Assembly: GCA_023422005.1 (NCBI GenBank)
Contig: JAEZSC010000169.1
Coordinates: 1-28,418, forward strand
Length of the DNA: 28,418 bases
Source of the DNA: Bacillota bacterium
GTDB taxonomy: Bacteria > Bacillota > Clostridia > Christensenellales > UMGS416
Direction: 5' to 3'
This document shows, one piece after another, positions 17,286-24,015 of this stretch. Made by a program: the position numbers and the translations under genes. Every line of letters starts with the position of its first letter. Positions within the stretch are counted from its first letter, which is position 1. The notes below the pieces were generated by a model that saw only the letters and a list, made by a program, of their open reading frames with translations, did no database searches and had not been told where the DNA came from.

Positions 17286-18395
17286 TCATTTCAAACAGCT
17301 TGCCAAAGCACCAAGCAGGCGCTGTACGTTTTCCTCACGGGCGGTGTGCCCCATCAGGCCGATCCGAACGACCTTGCCGGCCAACGGACCCAGGCCGGCG
17401 CCGATTTCGATGCCGTACTCGCTGAGCAGGCGATCGCGCAGCGCAGCCTCGCCCACACCATCGGGCACGCTCACGAGGTTGAGCATGGGAAGGCGGTACG
17501 GCTCCTCCACGACCATCGCAAGCCCCAGCGCCTGAAGCCCCTCGACCAACAGCGCGTGGCAGCGCGCATGGCGGGCGAAGGCTTGATCCAAACCTTCCTC
17601 CTCCAGCAGTTGAAGCGCCTGATACAGCCCGTAGAGCATATTGATGGGCGCGGTGTGGTGATATACGCGCTTGTTTCCGCTCCAGTAGGACGTGAGCAGG
17701 CCAATGTCCAGATACCAGTTGGGCACCTTCTCTTTGCGGCCCGCGATTTTGGCCATGGCCTTCTCGCTGAATGTGATGGGAGAGAGGCCGGGCGGGCAGG
17801 AGAGGCACTTCTGCGTGCCGCTGTAGCCAACGTCGGCGCCCCAGGCGTCCAGCTCTACGGGCATTCCACCCAGGCTGGTGACGCAATCGACGATGTATAG
17901 CGCCCGCCCACCCAGCAGCTTGCCCACTTCGGCCACCGGGTTGGCCACACCGGTAGAAGTCTCCGCGTGCACGATGGCGACGATATCGTATTGCTTTTCC
18001 TCCAGCTTCTTGTGCACAGCCTGAAGATCCACCGGACGGCCCCACTCAAAATCCAGCCGATCCACCTGCGCGCCCAACCGAGCGGCGACGTCGGCCATGC
18101 GCGTGCCAAAGACGCCGTTGACCAGCACCAGCACGCGGTCTCCTCTCTCGACGGTGTTGGCGAATGCGGCTTCCATTCCTGCCGAACCGGTGCCCGACAG
18201 TGGAACGGTCATGGCGTTTCGGGTACCCATCACGTGGCGAAGCTTTTCCTTGATTTCGTCCATGACCCGGATGAAGTATCCGTCCAGATGCCCAAGCGTA
18301 GGACGGGACAGCGCCCAATAGGTGGCTGGATGTACGCAGCTGGGGCCAGGTCCCATGAGCAGCGTTGGGCGAATATCCTCAAGCAGATTTTTCAT
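17286..18395 (-). CDS. Class V (AGXT-like) PLP aminotransferase
   Basis: The 369-aa protein matches the alanine-glyoxylate / serine-pyruvate aminotransferase group. It begins LLMGPGPSCVHP, has SGTGSAGMEAA for phosphate binding and IVDCVTSLGG with the PLP-contacting Asp (D170). The Schiff-base lysine is K196 in SGTQKCLSCPPG. Such enzymes exchange an amino group between small amino acids and 2-oxo acids such as glyoxylate or pyruvate; some act on aminophosphonates. It is the first gene of the glycyl-radical operon, directly under the promoter at 18467-18495, with AAGGAGGAA ahead of the ATG. Its product may feed or drain the radical step. The substrate is not determined. Confidence 0.9.
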   Translation of the reverse strand: MKNLLEDIRPTLLMGPGPSCVHPATYWALSRPTLGHLDGYFIRVMDEIKEKLRHVMGTRNAMTVPLSGTGSAGMEAAFANTVERGDRVLVLVNGVFGTRMADVAARLGAQVDRLDFEWGRPVDLQAVHKKLEEKQYDIVAIVHAETSTGVANPVAEVGKLLGGRALYIVDCVTSLGGMPVELDAWGADVGYSGTQKCLSCPPGLSPITFSEKAMAKIAGRKEKVPNWYLDIGLLTSYWSGNKRVYHHTAPINMLYGLYQALQLLEEEGLDQAFARHARCHALLVEGLQALGLAMVVEEPYRLPMLNLVSVPDGVGEAALRDRLLSEYGIEIGAGLGPLAGKVVRIGLMGHTAREENVQRLLGALASCLK

Positions 18396-18466
18396 TTCCG
18401 AAAATTCCTCCTTATAAAAACTCTCCGGACTTCTCGCAGCTTGTATGCGCAGAACAATACAATCGA

Positions 18467-18495
18467 ATTATATTTTAGTATATAAACAGAGTCAA
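18467..18495 (-). promoter_or_regulatory. Near-consensus housekeeping promoter of the glycyl-radical operon
   Basis: On the minus strand, TTGACT (18490-18495), a 17-nt spacer and TATAAT (18467-18472) stand about 70 nt before the aminotransferase ATG. Five of six -35 bases and all six -10 bases match consensus. A promoter this strong usually needs a repressor to be regulated, but no clear operator is visible. Confidence 0.85.
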
Positions 18496-18575
18496 CGCCC
18501 GTTCGGCCAAGCCGTGCTTTTATTGGGAGAACAGAAAAGCTCCCGTGGGCTGTGCCCGCGAAGGCTTGTATATCA

Positions 18576-18584
18576 TGGTATAAT
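18576..18584 (+). promoter_or_regulatory. Extended -10 promoter of the MFS transporter gene
   Basis: TGGTATAAT is a perfect -10 hexamer (18579-18584) with the TGn extension, 66 nt before the ATG at 18651. No good -35 lies 17 nt upstream. The same ATGGTATAAT string precedes the ABC importer at 25684-25693. Confidence 0.7.
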
Positions 18585-18650
18585 CATGCCATACCGAATG
18601 AAACGGTCCATCGTTCTAACGGAGCATGTCTCCGATTCACAGAGGAAGCT

Positions 18651-19919
18651 ATGCTGTTTACGCCGCTACTCACGATGAAACAATCCAAAGAAAAGAATCC
18701 AACCGCGTATTGGTTTGTATGGAGCGGGGTGATGAACGCAATCGTTGCCTCCCTGTTCAATCCCTTTACCGTAAAATTTCTTGAGCGAATCGGGGGCATA
18801 GATTTCCATATCTCTCTGCTCAACTCTCTGCCCGGCATTGTCGGTGTGGCTGTCAGCCTGCCGGGGGCTTTGTGGCTGGCCAGGCATAAAGGGAAAGGGC
18901 TGAAGTCATTTACCGTCGAGCTTACATTGGCTAGCCGGTTGTTGGTTTTGTCATTGATACCTGTCGTCTGGCTTTCGCCAGCTTTGGCTCCCATCTGCTG
19001 TGTACTGCTGTTGGCACTCAAGAATGTTCCGGAATCCATCTCGCAAACAGCTTTTCAGGGATTGACCGGCGATCTTTTTGCTCTGGAGGAGCGCTCAACT
19101 GCCATCACCCAACGCAACCGCTACAGTGTTCCGGCTACTCTGGCTGTTTCCTTGGTGGCTGGATTGGTTTTACGCGAGGTACCGGGTAATGATGCCGAAT
19201 GCCTGACCCTGTACCAGATATTTTTCGTATTGGCTGCAGTGTTCGGGATATTTGAAGTCGTTTTTATGCAGCGGATGCGCGACCCCGAACCAAACATTTC
19301 AGAATCCAACCCTCCCTGGCGGGACCTTGTCCGGCTGGTCGTCACAAACAAGCGGTTTATGCGATACGCGGTCACTTCCCTCGTATACTACTTCAGCTGG
19401 CAGATGGGGTGGCCGCTGTTCAGCATCTACCAGATTATCAACCTCGGCGCCGATGAGTTGTGGCTGAGCATCATTGGCGTGCTCAGTTCAATCGGAATGT
19501 TCATCGGTTTTAAGTTCTGGAACCAAATCATACTCAAGCACGGAAACATCCGCGCCGCCATATACGCAACGCTGGGAATGTCGTTAAATCCAATCTTAAT
19601 GCTGTTGTTCCCCAACCTGTACTGGCTTAGCGGAGTCAACCTGCTCATCGGCTTCTTTACGGCAGGAACCACTACGGTGCTGCTAAACGCGCTGTTGGAA
19701 GTCACGCCGCAGGAATACCGCGTGGTCTATGTGGGGGCATACAACACCCTTGTCAACGCAAGCCTGTCGGTCTCTCCCATTGCAGCATTCGTGGTTTTAA
19801 GGGGATTTGGCATGATTCCTGCTTTGATGGTCGTCAGCGTGTGCAGGCTGGTCGGGTGCTTCACATTCTTGCTGTATAATCGTAGAATAAAACGTGAGCA
19901 ATGCACTACCGGGGAATAG
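18651..19919 (+). CDS. Major facilitator superfamily transporter
   Basis: The 422-aa protein is strongly hydrophobic, with about 11-12 helices in two halves joined by a charged loop (QRMRDPEPNISESNPPWRD). It is an integral membrane transporter, most like MFS proteins by length and layout; a clear substrate signature is absent. Start choice: the open frame extends upstream, but AGAGGA precedes the ATG at 18651 by 4 nt and the frame upstream of it is not hydrophobic. It is divergent from the glycyl-radical operon across a shared promoter region, so it may import that pathway's substrate or export its product. Confidence 0.75.
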   Translation: MLFTPLLTMKQSKEKNPTAYWFVWSGVMNAIVASLFNPFTVKFLERIGGIDFHISLLNSLPGIVGVAVSLPGALWLARHKGKGLKSFTVELTLASRLLVLSLIPVVWLSPALAPICCVLLLALKNVPESISQTAFQGLTGDLFALEERSTAITQRNRYSVPATLAVSLVAGLVLREVPGNDAECLTLYQIFFVLAAVFGIFEVVFMQRMRDPEPNISESNPPWRDLVRLVVTNKRFMRYAVTSLVYYFSWQMGWPLFSIYQIINLGADELWLSIIGVLSSIGMFIGFKFWNQIILKHGNIRAAIYATLGMSLNPILMLLFPNLYWLSGVNLLIGFFTAGTTTVLLNALLEVTPQEYRVVYVGAYNTLVNASLSVSPIAAFVVLRGFGMIPALMVVSVCRLVGCFTFLLYNRRIKREQCTTGE

Positions 19920-19923
19920 GCAA

Positions 19924-19948
19924 AGGCCCGCCGGGGAGCGACGGGCCT
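19924..19948. terminator. Bidirectional hairpin between convergent genes
   Basis: The arms AGGCCCGCCG and CGACGGGCCT (one mismatch) enclose GGGAG, five nt past the MFS stop and 44 nt before the stop of the minus-strand gene. Short T-rich flanks are seen only on the minus side (TTTG). It probably ends both transcripts. Confidence 0.65.
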
Positions 19949-19992
19949 ATGCATGTATGGAGAGGTGGATGTGTATCGTATGAATAAGGGGC

Positions 19993-20856
19993 TTACTTGG
20001 CGGGCGTCTGCAGCACCATCCACCATTGGCGGTCCCAGCCCTCGGGCGTGACTTCCGCGAGGCCCATGCCGGCCTCCAGCAGCCAGCGCCGGGCCAAGGG
20101 AACGAAGGATTCGTAGAGATCCCGCGGGTAGCCCAGTTCCAGGTCATACTGATAGACGATGTTGTTGAAGATCAGGCGGCCGCCGGGCCGCAGCAGCGCC
20201 GCGCAGGCGCCCAGGCATGCCGTGAAGCCCTGCCGGGCGGCGGCCTCCAGCCGGCCGGAGCGGTGGTACTCGTCGGTGATGCGCGTCATCTGCGGGAGAA
20301 TATCCCACCAGTCGGCGTGTATCGTGTCCACCCCCTCGCGCTCACATACGATCGTCTGTATGATGTCGTTGATGCCGTGCTGAAACGCCACTGCGTCGAA
20401 GGAGCCGGAGCCGTAGTACCTGGCCATGTTGGCCCCGTCGTCTTCAATGACGCGCACTTGGGTGCGCAGGTTCCCCGTTTTGCCTAGAAATCCCTCGGTC
20501 AGCTTGCGGTTGAGGTTGGCCGTGGCATAGCTGCTGTGGCCGCCGTCATACAGCTCCAGCGCCCAGGGCACCACTGCCACGTCGCCGCTGGCCACCTCCA
20601 TAACCCGAAGAGGCGCGCCGCCGCCCAGCGCCCGGAAGGCCTCCACCCACGCGGCCACATAATAGGCCTCCTGCAGCGGAAAGGTCCATTGGTCGATATA
20701 GGCCACCGGTATCTGCAGCGAGCGGGCCATACCCTGCTCCAGGCGCTCCCGGCCCATGGCCCTCAAGTCGTCAGCCTGCTGCTCAGCCAACCCCGGCAGC
20801 TTTGCTCCTTTGTCGATCAGGCCCTGCAACAGGGCAGCGGCATCCCGGGCTTGCAT
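19993..20856 (-). CDS. SAM-dependent methyltransferase-like protein
   Basis: The 287-aa protein has the class I methyltransferase pattern: motif I LRVMEVASGD, a mid-domain SFDAVAFQHGINDI, and a late LLRPGGRLIFNNIVY. Motif I lacks the standard GxGxG, so the cofactor loop is divergent. A helical N-terminal ~60 residues precedes it. Start choice: a TTG four codons upstream is possible, but GGAGG lies 5 nt before the ATG at 20856. It is divergent from the AraC regulator at 21007, with an inverted repeat between them, and may be its target. The substrate is unknown. Confidence 0.7.
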   Translation of the reverse strand: MQARDAAALLQGLIDKGAKLPGLAEQQADDLRAMGRERLEQGMARSLQIPVAYIDQWTFPLQEAYYVAAWVEAFRALGGGAPLRVMEVASGDVAVVPWALELYDGGHSSYATANLNRKLTEGFLGKTGNLRTQVRVIEDDGANMARYYGSGSFDAVAFQHGINDIIQTIVCEREGVDTIHADWWDILPQMTRITDEYHRSGRLEAAARQGFTACLGACAALLRPGGRLIFNNIVYQYDLELGYPRDLYESFVPLARRWLLEAGMGLAEVTPEGWDRQWWMVLQTPAK

Positions 20857-20887
20857 GGCAGCCTCCAATTAGCATATTTTTTGCGGA

Positions 20888-20916
20888 GGAAATATTTACC
20901 GTGGGTTTACATTTCC
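20888..20916. promoter_or_regulatory. Inverted-repeat operator between the methyltransferase and AraC genes
   Basis: GGAAATATTTACC and GGTTTACATTTCC form 13-nt arms, imperfect at two positions, around GTG. Weaker pairing continues outward (GCGGA at 20883-20887, TCCGC at 20919-20923). It covers the -35 box of the rightward promoter and lies 31 nt before the methyltransferase ATG, so a bound regulator could control both genes. Confidence 0.55.
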
Positions 20917-20934
20917 TTTCCGCAGACCTATGAT
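20906..20934 (+). promoter_or_regulatory. Promoter of the AraC-family gene
   Basis: TTTACA (20906-20911), a 17-nt spacer and TATGAT (20929-20934) match the housekeeping consensus well. The -35 box lies inside the inverted repeat, which suggests autoregulation. Confidence 0.65.
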
Positions 20935-21006
20935 ATACGATGTTCTGTGCCGATTTCTCGTGCGGCATTGACCGATCCTAGCATTATTTTGCCAGAGGGT
21001 ACGCCG

Positions 21007-21891
21007 ATGCTCAAGGATAAGTTTTATGAACACATGGTGCTCTCCAACGCGGAGCTGCCCATCCGCATCTTCCGAGTGGATGCCTGGAGGCCCTCGGAAA
21101 TCTTCAGCCCCCATTGGCATGAGCAGGTGGAGCTGCACTGCTTTGTGTCCGGCAGCGCCGTGGTGCGCTGCGGCGGCGAGGCCATAGAGGCGCGACGGGG
21201 CGACCTGGTGCTGGTGAACAGCAACGAGATGCACAGCGGTGAAAGCACCGCGCCCAACACGAGCTACTATGTGCTCATCATGGATGTGTCCTTGCTGCAG
21301 GGCAGTTCCATCGGCCCCATCGATACGCTGTTTGTGCAGCCCATCTCCCAGAACCTGATCCTCTTTGAAAACCGCCTGAGTGGCGACCGCGACGTGTACG
21401 CGTGCGTGCGCAGCATCATCGACGAATATGAGCGCAAACGCGACGGCTACGCCATCGCCGTGAAGTCTCACATCCTGTGGCTGTTCGTGCTGCTGCTGCG
21501 CGGCCACGTGAAGCGCGTGCTGCGAAGCTCGGAATACAACGCCCGGGTGCTGGCCGCCCGGCGCTACCAGCAGGCGCTGGATTTCATAGACAACAACTTC
21601 CGGCAGGACATCACGCTGGAACAGCTGGCCCGCATGAGCTCGGTGAGCCCGCCCCACTTCTGCCGGCAGTTCAAGGCGCTCACCGGCAAAACGCTGAGCC
21701 AATATATCAACGGCAAGCGCATCGACCACGCCGCGGAGCTGCTGAGCACCGCCGCTGTGAACGTCAGCGAAGCCGCAGCCCAATGCGGCTTTGACGACTT
21801 CAACTATTTCAGCCGCATGTTCCGCCGCTACAAGAACATGTCGCCGTCGCAGTATCGCAAGCAGGTGGCCCGCCAACAGGAGCCGATCTAG
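21007..21891 (+). CDS. AraC-family transcriptional regulator with cupin sensor domain
   Basis: The 294-aa protein is of standard family length. The N-terminal half is a cupin (AraC-binding) domain with the H-W-H-E-Q-V-E-L-H pattern near residues 36-44. The C-terminal ~100 residues hold two helix-turn-helix motifs: ITLEQLARMSSVSPPHFCRQF and VSEAAAQCGFDDFNYFSRMF, followed by SPSQYRK. A soluble, ligand-responsive regulator is likely. Start choice: the open frame extends far upstream antisense to the neighbour, but the cupin domain and AGAGGGT site place the start at 21007. It probably controls the divergent methyltransferase-like gene and itself. Confidence 0.9.
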   Translation: MLKDKFYEHMVLSNAELPIRIFRVDAWRPSEIFSPHWHEQVELHCFVSGSAVVRCGGEAIEARRGDLVLVNSNEMHSGESTAPNTSYYVLIMDVSLLQGSSIGPIDTLFVQPISQNLILFENRLSGDRDVYACVRSIIDEYERKRDGYAIAVKSHILWLFVLLLRGHVKRVLRSSEYNARVLAARRYQQALDFIDNNFRQDITLEQLARMSSVSPPHFCRQFKALTGKTLSQYINGKRIDHAAELLSTAAVNVSEAAAQCGFDDFNYFSRMFRRYKNMSPSQYRKQVARQQEPI

Positions 21892-22262
21892 CGTGAGCTA
21901 AGAGAAACCCTGCTCATTCCCGTCAGGCAATGCGCTTGCGCATTGTCGGCCGCCCGCAGGCGAGACAGTGCAGCTAGGAAACGCTGAGCGGCCGTATGCA
22001 ATACGGCCCTACGATCCCGGCAAAGAACAAAGCAAGAGCGTACTCTAGCTGTCCTTCGCCTCAATTACATAGTAAATGGGGCCGAAGGTTTCCAAAGGGC
22101 GACCGGAAAGCCCTTTGGTCGCGCCTCGAAGGCGCGAAATCCTCCTCCTTTTCTATAGTTATTTTCAACTATATGAGCCATCATCTTCCAAAAACGGCTA
22201 GACAAACATAGCCCGTGGTTTGCCGTGCAAAACTATGCCCATCGATGCGCATCGAGGGAAAC
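21892..22262. other. Hairpin-rich non-coding stretch
   Basis: I see no gene. Five strong palindromes are packed here: CAATGCGC/GCGCATTG (21928-21945), GGCCGTAT/ATACGGCC (21990-22008), CCAAAGGGC/GCCCTTTGG (22092-22118), CGCGCCT/AGGCGCG (22120-22136) and TATAGTT/AACTATA (22154-22173). The first shares a 15-nt string with the tRNA-Lys repeat unit. This looks like a composite of interspersed palindromic elements, possibly including the AraC gene's terminator. Confidence 0.75.
21927..22008. repeat. Interspersed palindromic element related to the tRNA-Lys repeat
   Basis: GCAATGCGCTTGCGC (21927-21941) also occurs on the minus strand of repeat unit 1 (268-282), and GCAGCTAG (21970-21977) occurs in the same relative order on the minus strand of unit 2. 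A GGCCGTAT/ATACGGCC hairpin follows. The shared pieces suggest one family of mobile or amplified palindromes; the match is short. Confidence 0.45.
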
Positions 22263-23225
22263 ATGGAGAGCAGGCGACCAAAAATTTTGTTTCTGGGTGA
22301 GCCGGCAGCCATGGCCAGGCTGGCCACCGTTTTTAAAAACACCGACGCCGACGTTATAACGGCGGCTGCGCTGGAAGATGTGCCCGAAGCCCAGGCATTA
22401 GGCGGCTTCGCGCTGGCTGTGCTGGATTGGGCTTGGGAGCCGGAGCGCCGGGATACGGTGCAGGCGCTCATCGGTGCGCTGGACCGTGCCCAGGTGCCCC
22501 TGATCGCGCTGGGCGACGACCCCCGGGCCAGCACCCGCGATTATGGCGGCGTGGAAACCATACCCTATGACCCGCCGCTGCTGCGGCTGCGTGCCAACGC
22601 CTATCTGGAGATCCACCGGCTCAACCGCCAGCTGCGCCTGCTGGAGGGCCAACTTAGTGACTATCGCAACGAAACCTTCGCGCTGCGGGAGAGCTGCGAC
22701 GCCCTGCTGAGAAACCACGTGATCGACCAGCCCACAGGTCAGCTGAACCGCTCGGGTATCGACGGCTATCTGCGGCTGCAATGGCGCAGCTGCACAAGGC
22801 TGAGCCGCCTGCTGTCCGCAGTGCTGGTACAGGTGGATGGTTTCGAGGATTATGAGGGCATTTATGGCACAGCCACCGCAGAACAGGCTTTGGCCGACAT
22901 CGGCCACGCGCTCCAAGGCAGCATGGGCCGCGCCGAGGACGTGATGGGCCGCTGGGAGCGCGACCGCTTTTTGGCGGTACTGCCCGATTCCACGGTGGAG
23001 GGCGCGGCGGTGGTCGGCGAGCGCATGCGCCTCGAGGTGCTCGCGCTGTCGCTGGAGCACATGGGCACGCCGCTGGGCATCGTCACCGCAACCGTGGGCG
23101 TGTGCTGCGCCTTCCCCGGCAACGGAGGGCAGCTGCGCAGCCTGCTGGAGGGCGCCGACACGGCGCTGCGGGCAGCCATCGCCGACGGGCGTAATACGGT
23201 CATGATGTACAATAGACTCGTATAG
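22263..23225 (+). CDS. Receiver-like plus degenerate GGDEF domain protein
   Basis: The 320-aa protein begins with a response-regulator-like fold (ILFLGEP, with D55 in AVLDWAW at the phospho-acceptor position), then a short coiled coil, then a diguanylate cyclase fold. The latter shows DQPTGQLNRSGID and VQVDGF, but the GGDEF signature is E232-R-D-R-F. Loss of both glycines and the Glu makes c-di-GMP synthesis unlikely, so it may sense nucleotides or act as a scaffold. Start choice: GTG at 22215 or ATG at 22245 are open, but GAGGG lies 4 nt before the ATG at 22263 and the receiver fold starts there. Confidence 0.8.
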   Translation: MESRRPKILFLGEPAAMARLATVFKNTDADVITAAALEDVPEAQALGGFALAVLDWAWEPERRDTVQALIGALDRAQVPLIALGDDPRASTRDYGGVETIPYDPPLLRLRANAYLEIHRLNRQLRLLEGQLSDYRNETFALRESCDALLRNHVIDQPTGQLNRSGIDGYLRLQWRSCTRLSRLLSAVLVQVDGFEDYEGIYGTATAEQALADIGHALQGSMGRAEDVMGRWERDRFLAVLPDSTVEGAAVVGERMRLEVLALSLEHMGTPLGIVTATVGVCCAFPGNGGQLRSLLEGADTALRAAIADGRNTVMMYNRLV

Positions 23226-23257
23226 CATCTCTCGCGCAAAAAACATAAAATACTCTA

Positions 23258-23286
23258 TTGACATCCTGCCTCCTATCGCATATTTT
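23258..23286 (+). promoter_or_regulatory. Promoter of the TetR-family gene
   Basis: A perfect TTGACA (23258-23263), a 17-nt spacer and TATTTT (23281-23286) precede the operator-like repeat at 23291-23310. Binding there would block transcription at its start. Confidence 0.75.
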
Positions 23287-23290
23287 ATTA

Positions 23291-23310
23291 TTGACCGATT
23301 TGTCAATCAA
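23291..23310. promoter_or_regulatory. TetR operator-like site 1
   Basis: TTGAC and GTCAA arms flank CGATTT, followed by TCAA. Its pattern TTGA(N3)A(N)TTGTCA(N)TCAA recurs before the next gene at 23974-23993. It sits just after the -10 box of the TetR gene, as expected for autorepression. Confidence 0.65.
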
Positions 23311-23325
23311 TAACCGGAGGCCGCC

Positions 23326-23937
23326 ATGTCCCCCCGCACCAAGCAACAGAACGAACAGATCAAGGAAGACCGCCGCACCCAGATACTGGACGCCGCGCTG
23401 GTGGTGTTCGCCCGCCGGGGGCTGGCCGCCACCAAGATCGGCGACATCGCCGCCGAAGCTGGCCTGAGCCACGGTCTGGTATACCACTATTTCCAATCCA
23501 AGGAAGATATTTTCACCGAGCTCATCTCCATCGCCGACCGCTCCTCCTCCTCGGCCTTGCTGCAGGCCGAGCAAATGCCGCTGCCGCCCATGGAGAAGCT
23601 GCGCGCCATCGCGCAACTGGTGCTGCAGAGCATATGGGAATCATCAGAATCGGCCTGCATGTTTTATGTGATGGCCCAGGCAATGCTCAGCGACAACACG
23701 CCGCCCAAGGCCAAGGAGATTTTGACCCAGTATGGCACACCCTTCAAGGTGCTCACCCGCATCATTGCCCAGGGGCAAACCCAGGGCGTTCTTGCACAAG
23801 GCGACGCAGCCCAGATGGCCACGGTGTTCTGGGCGACGATTCAGGGGTTGGCTACCTTCCGGCTGGTGCAGAAGGAGATGGCGGCTCCGCCCGATATCGA
23901 GCTGCTGATGCGCCTCTTCAAGGACGGCAGGAGCTGA
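23326..23937 (+). CDS. TetR/AcrR-family transcriptional repressor
   Basis: The 203-aa protein is of normal length. The N-terminal helix-turn-helix reads RRTQILDAALVVFARRGLAATKIGDIAAEAGLSHGLVYHYFQSKEDIF (residues 16-64 roughly), the canonical TetR pattern. The rest is a helical ligand-binding and dimer domain. CCGGAGG lies 5 nt before the ATG. It sits upstream of the FAD oxidoreductase, and both have the same 20-bp operator-like motif, so it probably represses itself and that enzyme until a ligand binds. Confidence 0.93.
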   Translation: MSPRTKQQNEQIKEDRRTQILDAALVVFARRGLAATKIGDIAAEAGLSHGLVYHYFQSKEDIFTELISIADRSSSSALLQAEQMPLPPMEKLRAIAQLVLQSIWESSESACMFYVMAQAMLSDNTPPKAKEILTQYGTPFKVLTRIIAQGQTQGVLAQGDAAQMATVFWATIQGLATFRLVQKEMAAPPDIELLMRLFKDGRS

Positions 23938-23973
23938 CCGGGTAGACGGTGTTCATTGTTTCTGCGCATACTT

Positions 23974-23993
23974 TTGATTAACTTGTCATTCAA
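23974..23993. promoter_or_regulatory. TetR operator-like site 2, before the FAD oxidoreductase gene
   Basis: It fits the same spaced pattern as site 1, TTGA(N3)A(N)TTGTCA(N)TCAA. It begins 37 nt after the TetR stop and 42 nt before the next ATG. The pair suggests that one regulator controls both genes. Confidence 0.6.
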
Positions 23994-24015
23994 TGTTTTT
24001 GAAGGAGGAAATCCC

